Shown: positions 23,901 to 34,696 of the stretch, one piece after another
Numbering within the stretch: the first letter of the stretch is position 1
How the letters are laid out: each line of letters begins with the position of its first letter
Assembly: GCA_005656395.1 (NCBI GenBank)
Contig: SRSI01000048.1
Location: 868,001-932,000 of the forward strand
DNA from: Strongyloides papillosus
Lineage: Eukaryota > Nematoda > Chromadorea > Rhabditida > Strongyloididae
DNA length: 64,000 bases
Reading direction: 5' to 3'
Program-made: the position numbers and the translations under genes
The notes under the pieces: generated by a model
What the model saw: the letters and a program-made list of their open reading frames with translations, nothing else
What the model was told of the DNA's origin: nothing
Database searches by the model: none

Positions 23901-24406
23901 AAGAAGACGAATAACCTTTTCTGAACCATTGACAATAAAATACCCTCCTTTTTCTAATGGTTCTTCACCTGCTTTCATCAATTGACTTTTATTTTTTCCA
24001 TTTAAATGGCATCTATTTGAGCATAACATAACTGGAACCATACCCACATTTACATCGAAAGAATCTAATCTACGACCATTAAGTCTTATTGACAGGTTGA
24101 CTGATAAAACTCCCGAATAACTTATTCCACGCATCCTACATTCCGAAGGCATAACTTTAGCAAAAGAATAAGAATTCGCAACTACCTGAAGATAAAAAAA
24201 ATATAAATATGAAATAAAAAGAACCTCCTTACGCCTTCAACAGAAACAGGTTTACCTAAGGAAGCACCTGTAAAGTAAACTTCTATACAATCACCATTAG
24301 GTAATTTCCATTTTTCAGCTGGAACGTCTACTGCAGCAGCGTTAACACCATAATCCGCAAAATAATTATATGAATTTACATGATAAGATGCTATATCACA
24401 CTCCAT
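20970..24406 (-). CDS. rpoa-2: RNA polymerase I second-largest subunit (RPA2)
   Basis: Two minus-strand exons, 24406-24233 and 24185-20970 (47-nt intron), about 1129 aa; human POLR1B is 1135 aa. It is the second-largest subunit of Pol I, forming half of the active site that makes rRNA in the nucleolus. Visible landmarks: the N-terminal SYNYFADYGV and PSECRMRGISYSGVL, GGYFIVNGSEKVIR, the fork and hybrid-binding regions with CPVHTPDGGPCGLLNHL, GYDMEDAMVINKSSFERG (about 730), GDKFASRHGQKGI (about 860) and a C-terminal zinc site with CSNC and CYIC pairs. Pol I identity rather than Pol II or III rests on EPLEKGGYFIVNG, FIPFPDHNQSPRN-type order, and overall likeness to POLR1B. The start is the ATG at 24406; the frame extends a few codons further up only through a TTG, and the N-terminus is about 35 residues shorter than human. 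Confidence 0.96.
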
Positions 24407-25114
24407 ATCCAAATATACTATAAGTACTCAATCAATTACTAATAAAATACACAAAAAATCAACCTTTTATCACTCAGAAAGAGGAGAAATAAAAAAAGAG
24501 GGAGAATTAAATACAATATGAAGAGGTATAAAGTAAAATGAATTTGGAAAAATATGCTTACAGGATATCCCTTCAGGACTATTCTCAGAATTGGTAATGT
24601 ATGTACACATTTTGATATTTTTGTATACTAAAGAGAAAGACACCTCTATAAACTGCCACTCTGGGAGAAAGAGAAGAGTATGTAGGTGAAATATACTTTT
24701 TTTTTTTATCATTTTATGTTAAAATTATATTTTATCATATAAACTATATATTTATTTTAACTTCTAATGTTTTTTTACCCTATTTACTATGATATTTTAT
24801 TTTTCTTTATTGTTTATTTATCATTACTGTTAGTACAGATAGATTTTAATTTATTGTTTCTGTCGAGCCATTTATGATAAATATTTGTTACGGAAAATTA
24901 ATAAAAAGAATATATATGTACTATCTATTTTTTTAGTGATTTTTTAAAATAATTTTACTCATATTTTTGTCTTTTTTTTTAGATAGAAAGTGGAATTTGT
25001 TGATAATTCTTTAGATTGATGTATATTAATGGTAATTAGTAATTTTTTTTTACACTATCGTGGAAAATTAATTACAAATTTTTAGAATACTACTAATAAA
25101 AGTTTTTAAGGACG
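24407..25114. promoter_or_regulatory. divergent intergenic region rpoa-2 / THADA-like
   Basis: About 700 bp between the start codons of two divergent genes. No other gene is seen. Both promoters should lie here. A minus-strand frame at 24470-24712 lacks family features and was not accepted. Confidence 0.45.
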
Positions 25115-28100
25115 ATGGTAACAACCAAACCACCTGTATCGAAGAAGAATAAAAAAAAAGTTAAAGGAATGGAGACACCACCACAAGATGGAATACAACC
25201 AAATTTATCAAAGAAACATTCACAAATGTACCTGGAGAATGCACTTCTTTCTGACCCAAATATTCCATTGACGAGGAAGAGGATGACACTTTTTCAAGAT
25301 TGTTTGGAGGTACGAAATCGTCTAACACCCCGTGAAAGGTACATGACAGCAGCTTTAGATGCTATTGATGATACCGATAATGAAGTTACCTTATTAGCTT
25401 TAAGAGATTTAGTTGATCATTGGAGAGCTTATAATACCTCACAAACTTCACCCAATGAACAATTTCATCTTCATATCCTAACATATATGCCATTTTATTT
25501 TTTTCGTATGGCACCAGATTCAATTATCAAGTCGTATATTACGGTTTTTGAGGCCTGCCTTAAGAATTACATTATGAAGTATCCTAACTTTGAAGTTAAA
25601 GAGGATGAAGAACATAAAAATCAAATAATTGAAAATATTGAGAAGGGTGTTCGTGAATCTCTATACAAAAGACATACAAAAAAAGTTGTCTATCGTTGTT
25701 ATCTATCTTTTATGAGAATCCTCAATTTTTCATCTCTTACCAATACTGATATTGATGCTATGTATAATTTGATTGTTTTTCATGATCTAACTAGTATTAT
25801 CACTCATATTCTAATGATAGACTTGGAAAGGAAGAGAAATGAAGATAGGCATATACATTGTCTCACTTATTATCTGACAACTTCAAGTCAAGATATTCGA
25901 TTTTTAGTTTATGATAAGATACTTCCTGATATGATATCATCATCAATTCTCCAAGAGTGGTTTGTTAAAAATTTTAGTACTATTACTGGTGGATATCATA
26001 CTCATAAAACTGCCATCCAAACAACATCATCAACCGTTGAAATTGATCCAGAACATTATGCTTCGGAGAGTAGAATAGTTTTAGCACAACTCCTGTCCAG
26101 TATGGTACCGCATCATGAACATGCTTTACGTGAAAAAATCCACTGGAAAAAATTAATTGGCCTTAAAGAGATGGTAAAAATTATTTTTGGTTCACATACA
26201 AGAGTTGCAATAACAGCAATGTCACTAATATTATTAAATAAAACATCAATATTGATAACAAAAGAAGAATTTGATATAATTATAGGTGGTTTCTATATAC
26301 ATGCCCCTAGTTGTACAAATACTACCATTGAACCTTTCATAAATGTCATGTTAAAGTTATTGAAAATTTTAAGTGATGATTGTGAAGTTATTCTTAAGGA
26401 TATCTTTAGAGAGATGACCGTTGAAAACTTTTTAATTCATACGAAGATAATTTTTAATGAACTTGTTAATAAGATGTTTGTATGGTGTTTTTTAAAAGAA
26501 TCTCCTATGTTAAATAGAATCGGTGCAACAATGTTAGAAATTATATTCATGAAAGATGGTTTTAAGGGTGGAAAAGGATCAACAAAAGTGAAGTATCATA
26601 ATTATATTAATTGTGATTCATTTATAACAATGGAGTTAATGAATAAGGCTTTAGATGGTTTGAAACATGCTGAAACATATGTTAAAGATGTTATCAGTTG
26701 TATTGTAAAAAATAATACCCATGTTACAATTATTAAGCAAAAACTTGAGGAGTATATTCAATTAACAATTGCTTCAAGGAATGTCTCACATGTTGGATAC
26801 CTCCAAACTTTGTTAGAAATTTTCGCTAAAAGTGATGACTTTAATTTAGGTGTTATGATTAATAAAATAGAAGAATTGTTGCCTTTCCAGACGTACAGCG
26901 AGCAATACATACAATTCAGCGGTGATAAAACTCATATCTATGTTGCTTTATCGTTATTTTCAACAGTTTTTAACCTGCCAAAATTTGAGGAAGAATTTAC
27001 AAAAAAAGCTAAAGATTTAACGTGGTTTGCTAAATTTAAGCATCATTTCCTAACATATTTCTTTATTTTCCAAGGTGAAAGAGATAATATTATACAGAGT
27101 GAGTACCCTGAGGGATATATTTCAGAACATGATAGAAAAAGTATAGAGAAATTCAATAATGATAATCCATCATGTCCTATTAATGAGGCAACCTTTGCCC
27201 GTGATAATCTGGCCTTATCAATGAGAATAACAAAGTGTATCAGTTCGATTCTTGTATCTCTAATTAAAATGTCCTCCTTTGAACAGTTGTTTGATTATAA
27301 TTTCAGAAAGTTAATGGTTGGATATTATTTTCACCAACTTATCAATACAAGACATGTTGGAAGTTATCGAGTTGTTAGTCAACATTTCCAGGAGGTTTGT
27401 AAGAAATATTCTGAAGTTAGATTTATTAATGATTCTAAAAATTGTACCTCTAATGGACCATTAGATGTTATAACATATGGTAATGAGGATGGCCTCCTTG
27501 ATTCGTTAAATTTAGAGGGATATTCTTATCAATGGATAGAAAATCTTTATGAATGCTATGAAAAAGATAAATATAAAGATAAGAAAATGAAACCAAGACA
27601 GAAATACGAATTTAGAAGAAGTGCTGGTATACCATATTTGATATCAACAATGTTGATGTATGAAAAAGTTGATGAAAATAAAGAATATCAATATACAAAT
27701 AAAATAATGAAATCAATTCAGGATAGGACTGAAGAGTTGTGTGAAAATGACTTGACAGAGATTTATATTCTGAAAACTTTAATGTCAAATAAAAGTTTGG
27801 CAAAAAGAACAGAACAGTACCTTGGTTATTGGTTAATATTTTGTTTTCAAAACTGTTATAGAACTAATTTCTCCATCAAAAATAGTATCTTTCAGTTGTA
27901 TGTTGTTATATTAACAAGAATATTTGGTAATCCTAAAATTCAAAGAGATAGTTTTTTTGTTGAAGATAGATTGAAAATTAAATGTGGTACATTTTTCAAG
28001 AAATATCCAGAGTTGTATGAATTAATACATCAATTGTTATATCACGATAGGAAACCTAATGAACAAAGATTATTGTTTACATCAATGTTACTATCATACA

Positions 28101-29524
28101 TCAAACCTGATAATCGTGGGGATCCTCCTACTATTTACGAAACATCACATTTAGTTCCAAATTTGTTAAGGTGTTTATTACAATGCAGAGATTTACTTAC
28201 AAAAAACACAATCATTGCAGCCATTTGTTCTATCAGTACAGTTAGTGATTTTGAGGCAATCTCTAGATGGTTATACTCACTACTGATAAAGGACTTATCT
28301 ATTAGCTCAATAATAAGTATACTTTCTTTTCTCAATGATTATCTTACATCAAGTGCTCCAATTGTTCAGACGTACTTTGATTTATGTTACCATATCATAA
28401 CACAAATACAAGGTAATCTTACTGCAAGACAGTTTCCTGATTATGCTATGATTGTTTTTTTCCGCCTCATTAAGGTGCTGGAACGTCTTGTTCCAAATGG
28501 AGGACAGGATAAAATTGAAATTAAAGGTGAACAATTAGCTGTTATCTATAAAAATGCCGGACAGGCACTTCGTGATACCATCTCTCGATTCATTGCAACA
28601 CACCAAGATTTAGATTATGTCCTATGTGAGATACCTAAATGTCTTCCAAATTATTTAAAATATATTGCTTATGATAAGGAATGCCACTCTTTTACACCAG
28701 AAGGTATGGCACGGCTTCTTAGTGCCAATTTTGATTGTCCAGAAATTAAGAAGATTATTCTCCATCTTTTTAATACAAGAAAGTTTCCGGATAGTTGTGT
28801 TGAACCAATTGTAAGATGGATCAAGAAGATTAAAGATGAGAAAGATGATTTATTAGACGATCAAGAATTCTATCTCTTATTAATATCATTAGAATCAAAG
28901 ATAAGGAATGCTAAACATTGGACGTATCAGTTATTAGAAAAAGACATTGAAATGATAAGAATGGAAATGAGGAAACCTAAACTTAGGAGTAGAATTGTTG
29001 CTATTGATGTGATACAATCATTATTACAAGAAGCAATAAATAATGGTGCTTCTACTCATACCCTAGTCCAAGCATTATTTCCTCTTCTTAAAGATGAAGA
29101 TAAAGCCATAGCTCGTACAGCCAGTAGAATATTATCAAGAACGTTTAAATTTTCATCTATCGAACCAAATTCAGAATTAATGTTAACAATAATACTTTAT
29201 GCCAGACCAAAATATATCATAGAGTACAATGAATTTATCAATTACACTGATGATGAGGATGAAGATGATCAATTGTATAATAGGTATAATCAAGATTTAG
29301 TAATATTTATGCCAGCCGTAGAAAAAAATAAAAGGTTTACAATAGATGAATTAGTCATCCCACTATATGCTTTAAGTGGAATTTTTGATTTCTTATCGGA
29401 ACATGCTACTTATGGTCGTATTGGTATTCACCAGGAGATTCAAAGAATAACAAATTTATATCGTGATAAACAACTTCCTCTAGAAGATTATGTTGAAGAT
29501 TTTTCTCGTACTGTTTGTTGGTAA
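25115..29524 (+). CDS. THADA: THADA/Trm732-like protein (DUF2428)
   Basis: A single intronless frame of 1469 aa. The bulk is alpha-helical HEAT/armadillo-like repeats. The centre carries the DUF2428 signature: RRSAGIPYLISTML at about residue 834, and about 100 residues later the counterpart of the THADA segment WAVRNSSTLLFSALITRIFG, here SIKNSIFQLYVVILTRIFGN, then FFKKYPELYELI. In yeast, Trm732 of this family partners the methyltransferase Trm7 for 2'-O-methylation of the tRNA anticodon loop at position 32; animal THADA is also tied to calcium handling and energy storage. The length lies between Trm732 (about 1420) and human THADA (about 1950). The N-terminal 40 residues are basic and disordered. 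The call rests on motif likeness in the centre; the flanks are diverged. Confidence 0.82.
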   Translation: MVTTKPPVSKKNKKKVKGMETPPQDGIQPNLSKKHSQMYLENALLSDPNIPLTRKRMTLFQDCLEVRNRLTPRERYMTAALDAIDDTDNEVTLLALRDLVDHWRAYNTSQTSPNEQFHLHILTYMPFYFFRMAPDSIIKSYITVFEACLKNYIMKYPNFEVKEDEEHKNQIIENIEKGVRESLYKRHTKKVVYRCYLSFMRILNFSSLTNTDIDAMYNLIVFHDLTSIITHILMIDLERKRNEDRHIHCLTYYLTTSSQDIRFLVYDKILPDMISSSILQEWFVKNFSTITGGYHTHKTAIQTTSSTVEIDPEHYASESRIVLAQLLSSMVPHHEHALREKIHWKKLIGLKEMVKIIFGSHTRVAITAMSLILLNKTSILITKEEFDIIIGGFYIHAPSCTNTTIEPFINVMLKLLKILSDDCEVILKDIFREMTVENFLIHTKIIFNELVNKMFVWCFLKESPMLNRIGATMLEIIFMKDGFKGGKGSTKVKYHNYINCDSFITMELMNKALDGLKHAETYVKDVISCIVKNNTHVTIIKQKLEEYIQLTIASRNVSHVGYLQTLLEIFAKSDDFNLGVMINKIEELLPFQTYSEQYIQFSGDKTHIYVALSLFSTVFNLPKFEEEFTKKAKDLTWFAKFKHHFLTYFFIFQGERDNIIQSEYPEGYISEHDRKSIEKFNNDNPSCPINEATFARDNLALSMRITKCISSILVSLIKMSSFEQLFDYNFRKLMVGYYFHQLINTRHVGSYRVVSQHFQEVCKKYSEVRFINDSKNCTSNGPLDVITYGNEDGLLDSLNLEGYSYQWIENLYECYEKDKYKDKKMKPRQKYEFRRSAGIPYLISTMLMYEKVDENKEYQYTNKIMKSIQDRTEELCENDLTEIYILKTLMSNKSLAKRTEQYLGYWLIFCFQNCYRTNFSIKNSIFQLYVVILTRIFGNPKIQRDSFFVEDRLKIKCGTFFKKYPELYELIHQLLYHDRKPNEQRLLFTSMLLSYIKPDNRGDPPTIYETSHLVPNLLRCLLQCRDLLTKNTIIAAICSISTVSDFEAISRWLYSLLIKDLSISSIISILSFLNDYLTSSAPIVQTYFDLCYHIITQIQGNLTARQFPDYAMIVFFRLIKVLERLVPNGGQDKIEIKGEQLAVIYKNAGQALRDTISRFIATHQDLDYVLCEIPKCLPNYLKYIAYDKECHSFTPEGMARLLSANFDCPEIKKIILHLFNTRKFPDSCVEPIVRWIKKIKDEKDDLLDDQEFYLLLISLESKIRNAKHWTYQLLEKDIEMIRMEMRKPKLRSRIVAIDVIQSLLQEAINNGASTHTLVQALFPLLKDEDKAIARTASRILSRTFKFSSIEPNSELMLTIILYARPKYIIEYNEFINYTDDEDEDDQLYNRYNQDLVIFMPAVEKNKRFTIDELVIPLYALSGIFDFLSEHATYGRIGIHQEIQRITNLYRDKQLPLEDYVEDFSRTVCW

Positions 29525-30115
29525 AAAATAAATTTTATTATTATGATGTCTTTTTTATTAATTTTATAATTTTTTTAAATTATTAATATAATCTCTAATA
29601 ATTTTTGATACTTTTCAATCTTAATATTAGTAAAATGTGATATTTAAAAATAAAATTGTGATAATATTTTGTTTTGTTGTTTATTTAGATACAGAATATT
29701 TGGTATGATAATTTTTGAAGGATTTAATACATATATATAGAATATCACTAATATATTGTGGTTTGTTTTTTTTGGAATAGATATAAATATAAGTATAGAT
29801 ATTACTACTGATATAGAGAGAGAGCTTTATCATTTTATATTTGTCCTAGCAACTTACAAAGAAGGAAAATGAAAATATTTACACAGTTAAATTGTGTATA
29901 AAGATATTGTCCTGTTAGAAGGAATATTTTTGATTATAGAAACATTGATATATTTAATTTTTGCTTTTTATTACAAAGTATATTATTATATATTTTTTTA
30001 TGATTAATTTTTTTTACACTATCATTTTTAGTTTGTTCTATAAAAATTTATATAATTTAGATATATGTACAGTAACTGTGGGAGATTTGTAATAAAATTG
30101 TTAATTTAATAAAGT
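29525..30115. other. intergenic
   Basis: No coding or RNA signal seen. It contains the THADA-like 3' end and the promoter of the first small membrane protein. Confidence 0.45.
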
Positions 30116-30436
30116 ATGATTAAACCAATAAAAGACATTGATGAAGAAGTTGTAACAACACCATCACCAAAAACACCGCCAGATCATCATTTATCTGGAC
30201 ATGTTAACTTATCATTTGAGCCATATATGTTTCAACCCTCATCTGGTGTACCATTTTATTATACACCATATTCAAATGCATGGAATGAAGATAATCATGT
30301 AGAAGAAACTATTATGGAGAAGTTTAAATATCCAATCGTAATTTGTTGTATCGTGATTATTATTACCATTATCATAGTCACATATATCATATTAAATACC
30401 AATTCTGTTAATACAGCTATAGATCCTAGTGAATAA
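30116..30436 (+). CDS. small single-pass membrane protein A
   Basis: Intronless, 106 aa. The N-terminal 70 residues are hydrophilic with Pro, Ser, His and Tyr (PSPKTPP, SSGVPFYYTPYSNAW). One strong membrane segment (about residues 70-92, core VICCIVIIITIIIVTYIIL) precedes a short tail of 14 residues ending DPSE. No signal peptide is present, so it looks like a tail-anchored or type II protein. I do not recognise the family. It is followed on the same strand by a second gene of the same plan, so the two may be diverged tandem duplicates. The ATG at 30116 is the first in frame. Confidence 0.6.
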   Translation: MIKPIKDIDEEVVTTPSPKTPPDHHLSGHVNLSFEPYMFQPSSGVPFYYTPYSNAWNEDNHVEETIMEKFKYPIVICCIVIIITIIIVTYIILNTNSVNTAIDPSE

Positions 30437-30894
30437 TTATACATAATAAAAATATGTTTAAATTAGTAAAATGTTCTGAAAAAGAAACAAATATTTTTTA
30501 TTGCATTATTTTAAACAATTATTTTTTTACTTATTATTTTTATGAAGCTAGATTCCAAATAAAATATAATGTATCTAATAGTATTTATATTAATTTATTG
30601 TTTAAAAAAATAATTTTTAATAAATATTTTATAGAAAATGTAGTATTAAAATATGTAAATAATTACATTAATATTTTATTCAAACAAATCATATGACAAC
30701 ATCTACGTAGGAAGTTTATCCTCCATTCTTGATCTAAATTCCACCTATAATATTTCCAATGTAGACTTGTACTTCGGTTATTTTTATTGTGTCATTTTTA
30801 ACTATTCATATATAGGAAATTTTTATAATATCTCATTATTATCACATCTATAATACTATTGTGTTTTTTTTATAATTTCAACTATATAGTATTT
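30437..30894. other. intergenic between the two small membrane-protein genes
   Basis: An A+T-driven frame of about 80 codons (30454-30696) is rich in Asn, Ile, Tyr and Phe and has no other support. I see nothing functional that I can defend. Confidence 0.45.
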
Positions 30895-31305
30895 ATGGGT
30901 CATAAAAAGTCAATTTCAGCTTTATTTTCATATCGTAATGGTTCTAAACATCCTTTAACCGAGAGTGAATCAAGAAAAGCTTCTATTTGTACTATTTATA
31001 ACGGAAGAAATTGTCTTACACCTTGCTATGAATACCCGCCGTACTATTATTCACCTCCCTTTCAATCTATTGGCGCTATTGAAAAAGGTGGAAGTAGTAG
31101 TAGTAGTAATAGTAGTAGCAATGCCTCAACACCATCATCCACTGATATGAAAGAAATAAAAGAAAAATCTTCAGGAACATGGAAAGTACTAATTTTTATT
31201 CTTTTTGTCACTTTATTCTTAGGTATCACAGTTTATCTTGAAAGATTAAAAATTGAGCATTTCTTTAAGAATCAGTTCGGAAAACTTCATTTTTATATGG
31301 CTTAA
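30895..31305 (+). CDS. small single-pass membrane protein B
   Basis: Intronless, 136 aa, counted from the first ATG (30895); an upstream extension would need a TTG. It has a basic N-terminus (MGHKKSISALFSYRNGSK), a Tyr/Pro-rich segment (CYEYPPYYYSPPFQSIG) and a serine homopolymer-like run (about residues 66-82) encoded by AGT repeats at 31093-31127. One membrane helix follows (VLIFILFVTLFLGITVYL), then about 25 basic residues. The arrangement (hydrophilic Tyr/Pro region, single C-proximal membrane helix, short tail) mirrors the gene just upstream. The family is unknown; membrane insertion is the only safe prediction. Confidence 0.6.
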   Translation: MGHKKSISALFSYRNGSKHPLTESESRKASICTIYNGRNCLTPCYEYPPYYYSPPFQSIGAIEKGGSSSSSNSSSNASTPSSTDMKEIKEKSSGTWKVLIFILFVTLFLGITVYLERLKIEHFFKNQFGKLHFYMA

Positions 31306-33050
31306 GAACCAATGATACAGCATTTATATTAATTATATATAATTTTATAATTTTAAAAAAAATGTATCGGGACAACTATAAAAGATTAAAAGAAAAAAAA
31401 ATTTTATCTATCAGAGATTATCAATTTTTTTATTTACTCAGCCTATTCAACTCTCTAATAATTTCTATCAATCCTAGAAACATTATGATAAAATATTTTA
31501 CCCTTTGACGTCATTGTAAAAAAAATATTTTTCATTTTTTTTGATAGAGAGTGAAAATAAACATTGCATCTTTTAGATGATTGACACAGTTTATCAAAAG
31601 AAAGTTTAACAAAAAAATATCGGTGTTTTATGAAACATAAGCTGTTATCTTATCATTTTTTTAGTTTTTTTTTTATATTTTTAATAACAATATTTTTATA
31701 TCAATGAAATATAATATTAAAAATAATTTTTGTTGTTTTCCATTTATGTAGTGCACTATCATTAAGGTGTTATTTTTCTATTAATCTATGATAAAAAAAG
31801 GTAAGAAATAATTTTTGTTTTTGTTATAACCCTTATCAAATTTAAGTGATTTTTATGAGTAAATAGTCAAAAGATTTGTTTCCCTTACTTGAAGATAAAA
31901 GTATATCTCAAGGTTTATGGACCATAATTGTTCAAGTTATCTTTAAAAAAATGTTTTTGATTTTATTTGTATAGTTTTGATCAAGGTATAATATTCTTTT
32001 AAAATGGTTAAGATACAATGGTTTACATATAATTTGAATGGGCCAAATCCAGAATAGTGCGGAAAAATAATATTATATTAAGTTCTTCAACAATAAATCT
32101 CGGTTTTGTGTTAGAAATATTAAAACGACTATAATATTTCTATGTGTTTACTTAAAACCACGCATTTATACAATTTTGTTGAGTTAATAACGTTCTATTA
32201 TTTTCACCAATTTTTTTTATCATTAATTATAGAGTTATTCTTAATTTTAGAAAAGAGCAAGTAAAGCCAATTTTGCATCATTTTCTTTTTAAAGTTGAAA
32301 CTTAAACAAAAACAATTTAAACTGCTTAAAAACTAAACACTATATTTAAATAATGATTAGCTAAAATGCACTTTAAAGCATTATTTCAAAGTACTTCGCA
32401 TTGAAGATATAAATGTCTACTATAGCTTCATGAACACTGATAAAATTATAAACTTAGAATTATATATTTATTAATTTCATAAAATATAGTAGAAATTGCT
32501 GATTCTGAACTCAATACATACCAATTAAAGTGGCTAACTTTGACTTTTTAGTAGTGCTTGACCACGTGTTTCATAATGACTGTGTAGAAACTAGAAGAAC
32601 TAAGGAATAAAACTGAATTTCAAACATTTTATTCACTAAAACTTCCTCTAACATATTATCATTTATTCGTGAAAATGATACCTCATTTGAAAGAGAAAAC
32701 GTTAACTAAATTTGATTGCCTAAAATCTGTCGTCTTGAGGATTTTGGATTCTTTAAACTGTAATTTTTTTTTTCAAATGAGATTAATAATGTCTTAAAAA
32801 GTTGACAAAAATGTGCTGAATTTAATGGCTTTTATTTTATATAAAAAAACAAATTGTTGATTAAATTATAACATTTCAAAGTTAAAAGTTGAAAATCGAA
32901 ATTTATTTCTAAACAATCTAATATATCTAATAGATATGTCATTATGATAACATTGCATATAAAGCAATACAACATAAATAAAAAATAACATTATGTCTAT
33001 AACAATAAATTTTTTAATCAAAATTTGGTTATCATTTATTATTTAGTACG
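31306..33050. other. gene-free A+T-rich region
   Basis: About 1.7 kb with stops in all frames and no RNA gene recognised. No repeat structure stood out by eye. Confidence 0.45.
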
Positions 33051-33314
33051 TCATACTTCGACGAATTCTGGAGGTGGATGTGTTGTGCATACGCATTTAC
33101 TACCAAAAACAAGGAAAACATTTTTTTCACCTTTTTTCTTTACTGGAATACAATATGCTTGAACAAATGGATTAACACCTGGTTTAGAACTTTCCTTCTT
33201 ACAGTCCAACATACAATCAGTAAAATCGCATTTATATTCTTCTCCAGCTACAATATTGCAAAAGTTACATAAATTTAGAATAACAACAACCAGTGTTATA
33301 TAGAAAAAATTCAT
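33051..33314 (-). CDS. secreted six-cysteine peptide, defensin-like spacing
   Basis: Minus strand, single exon, 87 aa from the ATG at 33314 (MNFFYITLVVV...). Residues 1-23 form a clear signal peptide ending near IVAG. The mature part has six cysteines arranged C-x4-C-x3-C-x16-C-x18-C-x1-C (CDFTDCMLDC ... YC ... KCVC). The C-x3-C plus C-x-C signature is that of the cysteine-stabilised alpha/beta fold shared by invertebrate defensins and related peptides, though the last loop is longer than usual. Function may be antimicrobial or host-directed; neither is shown. It stands alone in a gene-poor region next to a pseudogene. The upstream extension of the frame lacks a signal peptide, so the internal ATG is preferred. 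Confidence 0.72.
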   Translation of the reverse strand: MNFFYITLVVVILNLCNFCNIVAGEEYKCDFTDCMLDCKKESSKPGVNPFVQAYCIPVKKKGEKNVFLVFGSKCVCTTHPPPEFVEV

Positions 33315-34696
33315 TTTTCTTAAAATAAATTGGTGGATTTTTTTAGAAAGGCCGAAACTTATATATATCATGATATGCAATAAAAAATTTTATAATCAAA
33401 TAAAAATAAAATATTTTATTTAAAATGTTTCTTAAAAATGGCTATTATTAGAATATCACATAAATATTTCATAAATCTTTTAATAAATACAGAAAAAAAT
33501 TAATATGAATTTATAAATATTCTAAATTTTATTGTGTCATGAAATATTTACATTTAAAGATACTTGAATCTTTTTATGTTATAAATATTTTTATTACATT
33601 GATCTTACATAAAGCAAAATATTGAAGTCTTTGACTTAAAATAGACTTAGTCTAACTGAAAATAATTTTTTTTACGATGGAAAAATGAAGTCTTAAAACA
33701 CAACTTTAGAAAATTTAAACTATTAATTTTCTCATTTTAATTTTATGGTACAACAAAGAAATTTTTTATCTAAAAAGGTTACTTTTCAGTTATTTCCTTC
33801 AACATAAAATGACTTATAGAGATAATTAATGTTTTTATATCATTATTGGTGTGTAAAAAACAATTCTTGAATCTGTGTTAAAGAAATAATTAATATAAAT
33901 AAGTTTTGCTTTTTATAAAATAGCAATGAGTGTCATTAACGTTAATCAGCAGTAGATGAAATTAATCTTCTCCAACTTTATTTTTTTTATGTGAATATAT
34001 ATCTGATATTCACTTATGTACAGTTTTCAAAACGTAATAATTTATTAATCTCAAGAAATTTAATATATTTGCTTCATTTTGTGTGATTGAATTTGGTTTA
34101 AAGAAATTTATACATTATTGTGATTGAGTTTATCAAATATAATAGCAAAGATAAAATACACTTTATATTACATTCATGGTTTGTACAAATGTTTCGGTCT
34201 AAAATTCCAGCAATATTCTTCTTGTAACTGATAAGACATAATATATTTTTTATTTTATTATCAATTTAACAGCAGAAATGTATTAAATTAATATTTAAAA
34301 AAAGACGATGTTAGATGGTTTTAACATATTATATTCTGAGGAGGTATAACTTAAGAGTACCAGAAAAAGTTTTTTTATTAATATACTTTTTATTGTTTAA
34401 TTTACTCTTTAAAATACGGAACTGCGATCATTAAGAAATTATAATTTTTTACAGTTAATTTATTGTTAAAATTAAAAAACAATAAATGTCTATATATTTG
34501 CATTTTTCTAAAATTAAATTTGTTTTATTTCATTGATTGTTAATTTTTACAAGATATTGTACAGTTGGAAAAATTATATTCACAACTCGAAACATACACC
34601 TTAAAATAATATAAGCCAACTCATAGACAATAGTTATGATGATAGATGTAAAAGCAAACGTTATAAATTTTCTAACACAGAAAAAATATCAAAAAA
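33315..34696. other. gene-free A+T-rich region
   Basis: About 1.4 kb without a recognisable gene. It includes the 5' flank of the six-cysteine peptide gene and the former 5' flank of the DUF229 pseudogene. Confidence 0.45.

Noticed and set aside
30454..30696. 80-codon frame just after small membrane protein A
   Set aside because: Almost entirely A+T-rich codons (Asn, Ile, Tyr, Phe, Lys) as expected by chance in a spacer.
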